A stretch of 30,360 nt of DNA, taken from contig JAKEHC010000204.1 of assembly GCA_022615255.1 (NCBI GenBank), forward strand, positions 1-30,360. Reading direction: 5' to 3'. This stretch comes from Candidatus Dadabacteria bacterium (GTDB lineage Bacteria > Desulfobacterota_D > UBA1144 > Nemesobacterales > CSP1-2). The position numbers were made by a program, and so were the translations under genes. A model generated the notes under the pieces. It did no database searches, had not been told where the DNA came from, and was given only the letters and a program-made list of their open reading frames with translations. Numbering within the stretch: position 1 is the stretch's first letter; each line of letters opens with the position of its first letter. This document shows positions 22,579-30,360 of the stretch, piece by piece.

Positions 22579-23496
22579 CTAAGTGAGCATCCCCCTCTTA
22601 TACCTCCAGTAAATTACAAATGCGCTTGCTATGAATATAGACGAATAAGTTCCAACGAGAACACCGACAATCAATGTGAAAGCAAAATCATGAATGACAG
22701 AACCGCCCAATAGAAAAAGGGCAAATAGAACGAAAAACACGCTTATACCGGTTATAACGGTTCTGGACAGGGTCTGATTGACACTTTCATTGACAAGCTG
22801 TCTAAATCCGATCTTTGTAACCTTCTTTAGGTTCTCTCTGATTCTATCAAAAATTACGATCGTGTCATTTACGGAATACCCTATTACGGTGAGAAGGGCG
22901 GCAACTATGGTAAGTGTAAATTCCTTATCCATTATAGAGATTGCGCCAAGCGTTATAAGAATGTCATGAATGATTCCGATCACAGCGCCGAGAGCAAATT
23001 CAAATTTAAACCTAATCATCAGGTATAAAAGTATCCCGACCCAACCTAGTATGATTGATATTATCGCCTTCTCAATGAGTTCCTTTCCTACCTTTGGTCC
23101 TATGTAATCAATGCTTAGTATATTTGCTCCACCCTTCCCAACCACACCCTCAAATATCCCGTCTAGCTCCCCTTGAAATTCATGAATTTTTTCAAAAGCT
23201 ATTTCCTTAGTGGAAAACCTTAACAGATACTCATTATCATTAGGCAGACCAAGTTGTTGCACAGACTCGGCAGGGTATCCAGCAGAGCTCAATATATTTC
23301 TTATCTCATCTGATTTTACATCTCTTACAAATTTAATATGAACCTCGGTACCTCCAACAAACTCTACACCCCAGTTTGGACCTTTATGATAAACAAGTGA
23401 GCCAATACCTATCAGGATTAACCCCCAAGAGATAAAAACCCCCTTTTTCATTTTCCCAACAAAATTAATGTGAGTACCAGGCTTAATTATGTCCAA
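22579..23496 (-). CDS. secF: Protein translocase subunit SecF
   Basis: SecF works with SecD and YajC to pull proteins through SecYEG using the proton gradient. The 305-residue protein has the first membrane segment at about residues 18-36, a periplasmic P4-type domain starting GVEFVGGTEVHIKF, and five C-terminal membrane helices. SecF motifs include DYIGPKVGKEL, ALGAVIGIIHDI, VIGYSVNDTIVIFDRIREN and SVNQTLSRTVITG. The start is TTG at 23496, ten bases after a full AGGAGG. It follows secD after 89 bp that contain a palindromic repeat. Confidence 0.97.
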   Translation of the reverse strand: MDIIKPGTHINFVGKMKKGVFISWGLILIGIGSLVYHKGPNWGVEFVGGTEVHIKFVRDVKSDEIRNILSSAGYPAESVQQLGLPNDNEYLLRFSTKEIAFEKIHEFQGELDGIFEGVVGKGGANILSIDYIGPKVGKELIEKAIISIILGWVGILLYLMIRFKFEFALGAVIGIIHDILITLGAISIMDKEFTLTIVAALLTVIGYSVNDTIVIFDRIRENLKKVTKIGFRQLVNESVNQTLSRTVITGISVFFVLFALFLLGGSVIHDFAFTLIVGVLVGTYSSIFIASAFVIYWRYKRGMLT

Positions 23497-23525
23497 CTTT
23501 ATAAAACCTCCTAATTTTGTAAAAC

Positions 23526-23578
23526 GATGCAGGATTCATGATGTATGAAATTTTTACCTGCATCCTGTATGATGAATC
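23526..23578. repeat. Palindromic repeat between secD and secF
   Basis: GATGCAGGATTCATGATGTATGA and TGCATCCTGTATGATGAATC are built from the same GATTCAT/GCAGGAT words in opposite orientations, forming an imperfect fold-back that fills the secD-secF spacer. It lies immediately upstream of the secF ribosome-binding site. Confidence 0.5.
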
Positions 23579-23585
23579 TTTTTTT

Positions 23586-25184
23586 CTATATACTCAAAGC
23601 CTCAACCTTTCTCTCACCGTAGACAAGATTAGTAATAACACGAGCAACAACAACATTGCTAAAGATCGTGAAAATTATTCCAATTGAAAGTGTTACTGCA
23701 AAACCCTTAATAGGTCCAGTGCCAAACCAGAAAAGTATGAGAGCGGTAAGAAGGGTTGTTAAGTTGGAATCAAGCACGGTCCAGAGAGACCTCTCGTATC
23801 CAGCATCAATTGCAGCAAATGTGGATTTTCCTATTCGAAGTTCTTCTTTTATTCTTTCAAATGTGATTATGTTTCCGTCTACCGCCATTCCAATTGTAAG
23901 AACTAGCCCTGCAATTCCGGGAAGCGTAAGTGTTACTCCAAATGCTGATAGAAACCCCATAATAAAAAACATGTTAAGTGCAAGTGCAATGTCTGCAATT
24001 ACACCCTGAAGTTTATAGAAAACAATCATAAAGAGTAGTACGGCGATTCCGCCTACAATCATCGAAAGCTTCCCTTTCTCGATAGAATCACTACCGAGTG
24101 AGGGTCCTACCGTTTGCTCCTGCTCAACGTCCACAGGAACTGGGAGTGCACCTGAACGCAGTACAAGAGCTAAATCCTTAGCTTCATCCAATGTAAAACT
24201 GCCAGTAATCCTTCCTTGAGAAGATATCCTCTCCTGAATAACAGGCGCAGATTTTATGGTGCCGTCAAGCACAATGGCAAGTCTATTACCTATGTTATCC
24301 CCCGTAAGTTTTCCAAACTTACTTGCCCCTTCGCCCCTGAAGCTAAAGCCTACGGCGGGTCTACCGTACTCATCAAATATGAGCCTTGCATCTGAAAGAT
24401 ATTGCCCTGTAACCTGGGCGTCGCTTTCAGTGACGAAGTATTTTTCATTTTCCTGTCTAGTATCGCCTTGATGAAACCGAAGCCCTTGCAATGAAAGTTC
24501 ATCAGGAGTTCCAACACTATATTTGGCAAGAAGGGTTTCTTGAGTTGGACCAGTATCCTTTACTATCTTAAACTCAAGCACCGCAGCTCGCTTTATTATA
24601 TTTATAATCCTTTCCCTGTCGGACGCAGAAGCCCCAGGAACCTGAATTAATATTCTATCAGCACCGGCTCTCTGGATAGTTGGCTCAACTACTCCAAACT
24701 CGTCCACGCGGTTTGTTATTGTTTCTTTGACTTGATCAATAGCTCTTCTCTGCAGCTCTTTTATGTATTGGTCCTTTAATGTGAAGCTAAGAGAGAGATC
24801 GTTTTCATTAATATCCGCTATCTCTTTGTAGTCAGTCTCAAGCTTTCTTGCCTTTTCAAGATCGTCCTTTGAAAAGAAGTTTATGGTAAGTGTCTTATCG
24901 CTGTTTTGAAAGCTTTTAGGAATGATCTTATCTTTTGCTAATCCCTCATTAATCAAGTCCTTCATGCTTGATAGTTCCTGATCCACTGCTTTTTCCGCCC
25001 TTACGCCTAAGAGAAGATAGACCCCTCCTCTTAAATCTAATCCCAACCTGAGCCCCTTCCGAGGAAACACCTTTCCCCACCAGCTGGGTAGCATATCACC
25101 AAGTAATGTGGGGGTTAAAAAAATCACCGAGAGAACCATTGCAATCAGTATAACGATAATCCAGCTCCTCGAAGCCCTTCTCAT
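23586..25184 (-). CDS. secD: Protein translocase subunit SecD
   Basis: SecD forms the proton-driven motor with SecF. The 532-residue protein has an N-terminal membrane segment (WIIVILIAMVLSVIFLTPTL), the signature LGLDLRGGVYLLLGV, a large periplasmic domain with ITNRVDEFGVVEPTIQRAG and ILIQVPGA, and a C-terminal half of five helices with GMAVDGNIITFERIKEELR, the charged motif typical of the SecD membrane region. It begins three bases after the yajC stop codon, with AGGAGG inside the yajC end. Confidence 0.98.
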   Translation of the reverse strand: MRRASRSWIIVILIAMVLSVIFLTPTLLGDMLPSWWGKVFPRKGLRLGLDLRGGVYLLLGVRAEKAVDQELSSMKDLINEGLAKDKIIPKSFQNSDKTLTINFFSKDDLEKARKLETDYKEIADINENDLSLSFTLKDQYIKELQRRAIDQVKETITNRVDEFGVVEPTIQRAGADRILIQVPGASASDRERIINIIKRAAVLEFKIVKDTGPTQETLLAKYSVGTPDELSLQGLRFHQGDTRQENEKYFVTESDAQVTGQYLSDARLIFDEYGRPAVGFSFRGEGASKFGKLTGDNIGNRLAIVLDGTIKSAPVIQERISSQGRITGSFTLDEAKDLALVLRSGALPVPVDVEQEQTVGPSLGSDSIEKGKLSMIVGGIAVLLFMIVFYKLQGVIADIALALNMFFIMGFLSAFGVTLTLPGIAGLVLTIGMAVDGNIITFERIKEELRIGKSTFAAIDAGYERSLWTVLDSNLTTLLTALILFWFGTGPIKGFAVTLSIGIIFTIFSNVVVARVITNLVYGERKVEALSI

Positions 25185-25187
25185 TTC

Positions 25188-25571
25188 TCAGTTTTTTTCC
25201 TCCTTTGCCTTTTTCTCTTCCTCTTCCTTACCCGAATTGCCCAGACCAGATATGCTCACCCTAACCACACGCACGCTTACGCCCTTTGCTATCTCCAACG
25301 TAACAACGTCCTCAGCGATGTTTAAGATCTTCCCATAAATTCCCCCAGTTGTAATCACCATATCTCCTCTTTTAAGGTTTTTTAACATATCTTGCTTCTG
25401 CCTTTGCTGTTTCTGCTGAGGTCTTAGTATCAGAAAATAAAACAAGACAAATATGAGAACAAAAGGCAATATAGCAGTGATTGGAGAGCCGCCTACACCC
25501 TCTCCTCCGGGTTGTAGCGGACACCCTATAAGCCATAAGCTGATCGTTAGCACCAAGATTATATTTCTCAA
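25188..25571 (-). CDS. yajC: SecDF accessory protein YajC with lipoprotein-like signal
   Basis: YajC binds SecD and SecF at the inner membrane. The 127-residue protein shows the core ILPFVLIFVLFYFLILRPQQKQ (one membrane helix with the RPQQ hallmark), followed by LKRGDMVITTGGIYGKI. Before this, residues 1-17 form a second hydrophobic segment ending LWLIGC, an almost ideal lipobox with Cys17. Most YajC proteins have one anchor only, so this one may be lipid-modified or may simply have an extended N-terminus. The start overlaps the tgt stop codon by four bases (ATGA). Confidence 0.95.
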   Translation of the reverse strand: MRNIILVLTISLWLIGCPLQPGGEGVGGSPITAILPFVLIFVLFYFLILRPQQKQQRQKQDMLKNLKRGDMVITTGGIYGKILNIAEDVVTLEIAKGVSVRVVRVSISGLGNSGKEEEEKKAKEEKN

Positions 25572-26683
25572 TTCTTATCTAAGCCTCCTGTAGACTGGAA
25601 TTGTGTTCTAAAGCTAGAGAATTCTCCCCCGGATATGGAACCTCTTATCTCTTTCATCAGCCTTCCATAATAATGGAGATTATGAAAAGTAAGGAGCCGC
25701 GAGGCAAGTATCTCACCCGCCTGGTAAAGGTGTCTTAAATAGGCTCTTGAAAAATTTCTGCATGTATAGCATTCGCAATCCTCGTCAACAGGGGTCTTAT
25801 CTTCTGCATACTGAGCATTCTTTATAACCATTTTACCATGACTTGTAAAGAGGGTACCGTTTCTCGCATTTCGTGTAGGAAGCACACAATCGAACAAGTC
25901 AACCCCCATAGAAACCGCTTCCACTATGTCTTCAGGGAGCCCAAGCCCCATAAGATACCTGGGTTTATCCTCGGGGAGAAATGAAAGGGAAAACGCCACC
26001 GTCTCGAATGTCTCTTCTTTAGACTCTCCTATACCGAGACCCCCAATGGCATAGCCGTCGAAGCCGATTTCAAGGAGCTCTAGCGCCGACTTCCTTCTTA
26101 GCTCGCTAAAAACGCCGCCCTGAACAATACCAAAAAGGGCGTTATCTGAATCACCCTTTTCTTCCTTACAAATACTTGCCCAGCTTCTAGTCAGCTCAAC
26201 TGAATTGGACATGTATTCATAAGTGGATGGATAAGGAGGACATTCGTCCAGGCACATCATGATATCAGCCCCTAATCCCTTTTGTATCTCAATTGACATT
26301 TCAGGGGTTAAGAAATGCTCGCTGCCATCTAAGTGAGACCGAAAAAGGATTCCCTCTTCTTTAATCTTTCTTACCTTTGAGAGACTAAGCACCTGGTAGC
26401 CACCGCTATCTGTGAGAATCGAGTGATTCCATGAAGTAAACTTATGAAGCCCGCCTAATTTCTCAACCGATCCATACCCTGGTCTTAAATACAAGTGGTA
26501 AGCATTAACAACTATAATTTCGAATCCAAGGTTTTCAATCTCAATAGGTGTCATAGCCTTTACAGAGCCATGCGTTGCAACAGGCATAAATGCAGGCGTT
26601 TCAACCGTCCCATGAGCCGTATAAATAATGCCGCGCCTCGCTTTTGTAGATCTATCCTCTTTTAAAATCTCGAATTTGAGCAT
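25568..26683 (-). CDS. tgt: Queuine tRNA-ribosyltransferase Tgt
   Basis: Tgt exchanges guanine-34 for preQ1 in tRNAs with GUN anticodons, on the path to queuosine. From ATG 26683 the protein has 371 residues starting MLKFEILKEDRSTKARRG. Motifs are ILTDSGGYQVLSLSKVRKI, DECPPYP, ALFGIVQGGV, GFDGYAIGGLGIGE and LFDCVLPTRNARNG (catalytic Asp), plus zinc ligands CECYTC...TFHN. The frame runs 14 codons further upstream, but those codons lie in a palindromic repeat. No clear ribosome-binding site precedes the ATG. tgt-yajC-secD-secF is a common gene order. Confidence 0.97.
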   Translation of the reverse strand: MLKFEILKEDRSTKARRGIIYTAHGTVETPAFMPVATHGSVKAMTPIEIENLGFEIIVVNAYHLYLRPGYGSVEKLGGLHKFTSWNHSILTDSGGYQVLSLSKVRKIKEEGILFRSHLDGSEHFLTPEMSIEIQKGLGADIMMCLDECPPYPSTYEYMSNSVELTRSWASICKEEKGDSDNALFGIVQGGVFSELRRKSALELLEIGFDGYAIGGLGIGESKEETFETVAFSLSFLPEDKPRYLMGLGLPEDIVEAVSMGVDLFDCVLPTRNARNGTLFTSHGKMVIKNAQYAEDKTPVDEDCECYTCRNFSRAYLRHLYQAGEILASRLLTFHNLHYYGRLMKEIRGSISGGEFSSFRTQFQSTGGLDKN

Positions 26684-26699
26684 TTTTGCGATAAACGAA

Positions 26700-26784
26700 A
26701 GCCACGAATGCACACTAACTTTCACGAATAAAGATGTTATGCAGAGAATCTATTATTCGTGTTTCTCAGCGTTCATTCGTGGCT
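26700..26784. repeat. Palindrome directly upstream of tgt
   Basis: The left arm, opening AGCCACGAATGCACAC and ending CACGAATAA (26700-26731), and the right arm, opening TTATTCGTGTTTC and ending CATTCGTGGCT (26753-26784), are both 32 bases with highly complementary ends. It fills most of the dapB-tgt spacer and ends 17 bases from the tgt start codon. Confidence 0.7.
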
Positions 26785-26812
26785 AATATTCTTTTCTCCT
26801 GAAATATTTTAA

Positions 26813-27613
26813 CTAAATCCCCAAAACGTCCTTCATGGTATAAATCCCGGGGGGCTTTCCTACAACCCACCTAAGTGCTCGTATAGAACCCCTTGCGAAA
26901 TTATCACGATTTAAAGCCCTGTGTGTAAACTCTATTCTTTCCCCCATACCGCAGAAGATAACAGTATGTTCTCCTATTATATCACCGCCGCGGATTGTCT
27001 GTATTCCGATTTCTTCCTTTCTTCTCTCTCCAATTCTACCATGCCTTTCAAACCTTGCTACCTTTTTAAAATCCCTTCCGAGGGCTTCGGCTATCGCCTC
27101 CCCCAATCTAAGAGCTGTCCCACTTGGCGAATCTATTTTATGTTTATGGTGTGCTTCCAATATTTCAACGTCAAAATCAGTCCCAAGATACTCAGCAAGC
27201 AATCTTGACGCCTCGAACATTACATTCACCCCAATACTCATATTTGGGGATAAAACACATGGAAAATCCTCGGCTAATTTATCTAGTCTTTTTTTTTCTT
27301 CTTCAAGGAAGCCAGTAGTTCCCACTACCATAGCCTTTCCCTTTTTTGACGCATAAAGCGCATTGGAAAGGGTTGCCGCGGGTGATGTAAAATCCACTAT
27401 GACGTCGGCTTCCTTAGCGGCTACCTCAACATCGTCATATATTTTAACCCCTATTTCCGCTCCTCCTGTAAAGACCCCAGCGTCTTTTCCTAAGGAAAAA
27501 TGACCTTCCTTTTCAGTTGCTCCTACAATTTTGACTCCGTCTTCCTCTCTAAGAAGCGAAAGTATCCTTCCGCCCATTCTGCCGCCTACACCTGTAACAG
27601 CCACTTTAATCAT
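26813..27613 (-). CDS. dapB: 4-hydroxy-tetrahydrodipicolinate reductase DapB
   Basis: DapB reduces HTPA to tetrahydrodipicolinate in the lysine/DAP pathway. The 266-residue protein has the nucleotide-binding loop VAVTGVGGRMGGRIL, VIVDFTSPAATL, GTTGF, SPNMSIGVNVM and the substrate motif EAHHKHKIDSPSGTALRLGE with the catalytic His pair and Lys. The ATG at 27613 has AGGA about ten bases upstream. It lies 24 bases after a small lipoprotein gene and upstream of tgt on the same strand. It shows that the DAP pathway exists here, which bears on the odd DapF homologue at 4185. Confidence 0.97.
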   Translation of the reverse strand: MIKVAVTGVGGRMGGRILSLLREEDGVKIVGATEKEGHFSLGKDAGVFTGGAEIGVKIYDDVEVAAKEADVIVDFTSPAATLSNALYASKKGKAMVVGTTGFLEEEKKRLDKLAEDFPCVLSPNMSIGVNVMFEASRLLAEYLGTDFDVEILEAHHKHKIDSPSGTALRLGEAIAEALGRDFKKVARFERHGRIGERRKEEIGIQTIRGGDIIGEHTVIFCGMGERIEFTHRALNRDNFARGSIRALRWVVGKPPGIYTMKDVLGI

Positions 27614-27637
27614 TTGGAATTCCTAAGTCAGGCGAGA

Positions 27638-28144
27638 TCATTGATTCAAGCTTTGACCAGCGAAATCCTCCCTCGATACGCAGTTCGATATGCAATTGGA
27701 CCCCGAGATCTTCCATTTTTTGTCAACTGCAGTAAGTCCATATTGTACATTCGTCTTTTTCTGAGTTTCCCTACTAGAATTTACGGGTATAAATTGCACA
27801 TCAAGCTCGGCTACTACAATGGCTTGGTCCCCAAGCACCTGAACCCCTAAGATTTGATAACCGAGTAACCTCCAGCTGAATTTCTGGAGGCTTTGCTTCA
27901 TATTTTCTTTATAGCTCTCTAAATCGAGATTAGCCGCATACCCTGAGGAGATAAATTCATAGGTTTTTCCATAATCACCTCTTTTTAAAGCATCAAGGTA
28001 CTCACTCACAACATGGGATGGAGGTGTTTTAGGTGGCTGATTTGAATCCTTCGAGGTCGTAGAAACCCTAGCACATGAAGAAACTAATATTAGAAACATC
28101 AAAATAAAAATCAATTTCACTGGATTTAAACTCCTTAGATTCAT
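27638..28144 (-). CDS. Small lipoprotein, NTF2-like domain suspected
   Basis: This 168-residue protein has a clear lipoprotein signal: IFILMFLILVSSC with Cys24 as anchor. The mature part starts with a Ser/Pro-rich linker (residues 25-43) and continues HVVSEYLDALKRGDYGKTYEFIS, then AVVAELDVQFIP and a final strand KKWKISG. This helix-then-curved-sheet layout recalls DUF4878/NTF2-like lipoproteins, but I do not recognise a specific family. Two Cys near the end (NCISNC) could form a disulfide. It is the first gene of the dapB-tgt-yajC-secDF series. Confidence 0.7.
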   Translation of the reverse strand: MNLRSLNPVKLIFILMFLILVSSCARVSTTSKDSNQPPKTPPSHVVSEYLDALKRGDYGKTYEFISSGYAANLDLESYKENMKQSLQKFSWRLLGYQILGVQVLGDQAIVVAELDVQFIPVNSSRETQKKTNVQYGLTAVDKKWKISGSNCISNCVSREDFAGQSLNQ

Positions 28145-28337
28145 TTAAGCTGAAAGTATAGAATAAATTCTAAACAGTAGAATTTCAAGAAACTCGGTAC
28201 TAAGATTTTCTTTAAACTGATTAACCTTGCTCAGGGTTTTAATTTTACTTCTATTATATGTAGACTTTTTTCAAATGAATTATTCAAGATATTAAAGTTG
28301 TAATAATTATTTGTACATAAAAATGTTATTTTAATAC

Positions 28338-28366
28338 TTGAATATCATATTGAAATTTACTATATA
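28338..28366 (+). promoter_or_regulatory. Candidate promoter for GH13 gene
   Basis: TTGAAT at 28338-28343 and TATATA at 28361-28366 are 17 bp apart, in an AT-rich 268-bp divergent region. The GH13 ATG follows 46 bases later after a GGGAAG ribosome-binding sequence. Confidence 0.45.
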
Positions 28367-28412
28367 AAGACGAAGTACGTAATTACACCACGCATTACTG
28401 GGAAGATTAAAA

Positions 28413-30128
28413 ATGGGAGACAGGATTAAATCTATAAAGGAACTGGATTTCACCCCTGAAGGAGAGGTCTTTCCATCACCAAGAGACTGGCGGGATGTCT
28501 TTATCTATTTTCTGCTGGTGGACCGATTTGATAATAATCAGGAGAACATTCCCGCTTATGATCCTTTATCAACCCCAAAAGGGCGAGAGAAAGAACAGGG
28601 AAGGTTATTTCAGGGAGGAACTCTCAAAGGTATCATACGGAGACTGGAATATATTAAAGGCCTTGGTGCCAATGCAATATGGCTTAGCCCTATATTTAAA
28701 AACCGTGCTGAGAAAAACGATACCTATCATGGATATGGCATTCAGGATTTCCTTCAGGTGGACAATAGGTTCGGCACAAAGGAGGACCTAAAGGAACTGG
28801 TAAGAAATGCACACAAAAGGGGTATGTATGTAATTCTAGATATCATTCTAAACCACACCGGTGACAATTGGGCTTATCCTGGTGACCACCCTTATTATTA
28901 TTGGAAAGAGGCGCCTCGTCCATTTGACCTCGGTTTCTGGCGTAAGGTCAATATGTTACCTGGGTTTCATGAAGACGATGCGGTGTGGCCAGAGGAACTG
29001 AGACATTCGGAAAATTATAAAAGAAGGGGGCAGATAAGGAACTGGAGCGATCCTGATGAGGCTGTTAACGGCGATTTTCTTAGTTTAAAAGAACTGAATA
29101 TTACTCGACCCAGTGTGCTGAGCACCCTTATTGATATCTATAAATACTGGATTGCCTTTGCCGATATCGATGGGTTCCGGGTAGATACGGTAAAACATAT
29201 GGAAGATAGCACCACCGCCCTTTTCTGTAATGCTATACGCGAGTACGCGAAACGGATCGGTAAACATAATTTCTTCATCTTCGGTGAGATAGTTGCTGAC
29301 GACCAGACGTTACAGCGCTACATAGGTCGTAACAGCCGCATAGAGGGCACAAACGAACGCTTTCCTTCACTTGACGCTGCCCTTGATTTCCCTCTGTATT
29401 TTATCTTGGAAGAAACGATCAAAGGCTTTTTAAATCCCCTATATCTGCGAGAACGTTATGAACGCTTTAAGACACTATATACAGATTTCGGGGCGGCAGG
29501 TGAATACTTTGTCACTTTTGTAGACAACCATGACCAAATGTCTAGGCCCTACAAGCGCTTTATGCACAGTAATCCTTTCCAGAGGCAGGTAGAACTGGCC
29601 GTCGGGTATCTGCTGACTAGTCAGGGTGTGCCTTGTATTTACTATGGAACTGAACAGGGCTTTGATGGTGGAGGGGATCATGATAGTTATGTTAGAGAAT
29701 GTATGTTCGGCGGCGCTTGGGGCGCTTTTGATAGCACTGGACATCACTTTTTTAATCCCGCACACCCGATATACCGGAGCATAGCTAAGATTGCAGAGGT
29801 AAAACAGAATGAACCGGCACTACGCTATGGCAGACAGTATTTCCGGGAGATTTCGGGAAACGGAATAGATTTCGGGCACCCCATTGATGTCAAGTGCACC
29901 CTAGCATATTCAAGAATACTGGACAGCACTGAGATTCTCGTAGCCATGAATCTGGATACGAACCCTAGAAATGATCTTGTAACGGTGGATATTGATCTCT
30001 CCCCAGTAGGACATAAGATGGTGAATCTCCTAAACCCCGAAAAGAAAGTAACCATAGAACAGAGAGGGCAACGACACGCTGTTAGAATACCTCTCACCAG
30101 CCATGAGATGTTCATCTTAAAATCTTAA
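28413..30128 (+). CDS. GH13 alpha-amylase-family glycosidase
   Basis: This 571-residue cytoplasmic enzyme (no signal peptide) belongs to the alpha-amylase clan. All four conserved regions are present: DIILNHTGD (143-151), DGFRVDTVKH with nucleophile Asp258, IFGEIV with acid/base Glu292, and FVDNHDQ with the transition-state Asp374. The barrel opens DVFIYFLLVDRFDNNQ, and a beta-sandwich C-terminal domain follows (about 480-571). The subfamily and therefore the substrate (maltodextrin, trehalose-type or glycogen-derived glucan) cannot be settled by eye. It is alone on its strand and divergent from the lipoprotein-dapB group; no other glycogen or trehalose gene is in the window. Confidence 0.9.
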   Translation: MGDRIKSIKELDFTPEGEVFPSPRDWRDVFIYFLLVDRFDNNQENIPAYDPLSTPKGREKEQGRLFQGGTLKGIIRRLEYIKGLGANAIWLSPIFKNRAEKNDTYHGYGIQDFLQVDNRFGTKEDLKELVRNAHKRGMYVILDIILNHTGDNWAYPGDHPYYYWKEAPRPFDLGFWRKVNMLPGFHEDDAVWPEELRHSENYKRRGQIRNWSDPDEAVNGDFLSLKELNITRPSVLSTLIDIYKYWIAFADIDGFRVDTVKHMEDSTTALFCNAIREYAKRIGKHNFFIFGEIVADDQTLQRYIGRNSRIEGTNERFPSLDAALDFPLYFILEETIKGFLNPLYLRERYERFKTLYTDFGAAGEYFVTFVDNHDQMSRPYKRFMHSNPFQRQVELAVGYLLTSQGVPCIYYGTEQGFDGGGDHDSYVRECMFGGAWGAFDSTGHHFFNPAHPIYRSIAKIAEVKQNEPALRYGRQYFREISGNGIDFGHPIDVKCTLAYSRILDSTEILVAMNLDTNPRNDLVTVDIDLSPVGHKMVNLLNPEKKVTIEQRGQRHAVRIPLTSHEMFILKS

Positions 30129-30170
30129 TGGCTGCTTGACAAAGTCCTATCTCTATTATCCTATAAAGGT

Positions 30171-30360
30171 ATGAGCGAGCTTTGTGAACCAAGACCTGTA
30201 AAGCTTTTTATGGGACTTATATATAGTGAAGATGCTCCAGTCAAGGAATTTATCAAAGAGCTTGAAGAGGCATTTGGGCATATTGATTTCATTAGTAACC
30301 TCGTTTCCACTGCCTTATTCAGATGATGGCGGCCCGATACGGCGCTCCCCGTATTCTGCT
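30171..30360 (+). pseudogene. DUF4416 protein, 5' part, frameshifted and cut by window end
   Basis: From ATG 30171 the frame reads MSELCEPRPVKLFMGLIYSE and continues to FGHIDFISN, the usual start of DUF4416 proteins, but hits TGA at 30324-30326. Removing one base near 30303 gives ...ISNLFPLPYSDDGGPIRR, close to the family's ISE-x-FPF-x-YSDYY-x-EMG region, although a few residues also seem to be missing there. It is therefore a damaged gene or a low-quality sequence end. The function of the family is unknown. Confidence 0.5.

Noticed and set aside
23656..24009. 117-residue plus-strand frame opposite secD
   Set aside because: It is antisense to conserved SecD membrane-helix codons and has no start signals.
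30136..30167. TTGACA...TATAAA as a promoter for the DUF4416 gene
   Set aside because: Spacing to TATAAA is 20 bp and to TATTAT only 12 bp, both outside the normal range.

Overview
The window is chromosomal DNA from a Gram-negative (diderm) bacterium of moderate to low GC. It encodes an OprO/P-type porin, several lipoproteins and a yajC-secD-secF block. A class III polyhydroxyalkanoate (PHA) synthase, futalosine-type menaquinone genes, a c-di-AMP riboswitch, many TTG starts with good Shine-Dalgarno sites, and several long imperfect intergenic palindromes point to an environmental, probably little-cultured lineage (Desulfobacterota-, Dadabacteria-, Nitrospinota- or Nitrospirota-like). The exact phylum cannot be fixed from the sequence. 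No transposase, phage gene, CRISPR array, tRNA or rRNA was seen.

Layout. 1-4000 (+): a PHA locus with a frameshifted phasin-like gene, two PhaE-like subunits (the second with a duplicated module), PhaC, a dodecin and a two-CBS protein. 4185-7622 (+): a DapF homologue whose two catalytic cysteines are both serine, a probable aminodeoxyfutalosine deaminase (MqnX), and a cyclotransferase/formylglutamate-amidohydrolase-like fusion. 7677-13091 (-): mqnD, mqnA, a dGTPase-like HD hydrolase, hisF, hisA and a lipoprotein. 13198-13611 (+): an EVE-domain protein. 13632-15170 (-): pheS and a DUF456 membrane protein. 15477-20143 (-): a transport cassette of substrate-binding protein, TusA-ABC ATPase fusion, permease and O/P porin, with a possible 20-codon leader peptide before the porin. 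20442-22523 (-): a KimA-like potassium transporter behind a promoter and a ydaO-type c-di-AMP riboswitch. 22579-28144 (-): secF, secD, yajC, tgt, dapB and a lipoprotein. 28413-30128 (+): a GH13 glycosidase. The right edge cuts a frameshifted DUF4416 gene.

How the genes work together. The PHA genes form a synthase (PhaC with PhaE-type subunits) and a granule-coat protein. MqnA, MqnX and MqnD cover three steps of the futalosine route; MqnB, MqnC and MqnE are not in the window. The porin, periplasmic binding protein and ABC transporter would take an anionic, perhaps organosulfur, solute across both membranes, and the TusA domain suggests a link to sulfur relay. The riboswitch ties potassium uptake to c-di-AMP.

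Most notable observations: the double Cys-to-Ser DapF, the TusA-ABC ATPase fusion in a porin-linked cassette, the c-di-AMP riboswitch/KimA pair, the modular PhaE duplication, and several different palindromic repeat families that sit on gene boundaries and supply stop codons, ribosome-binding sequence or protein tails.
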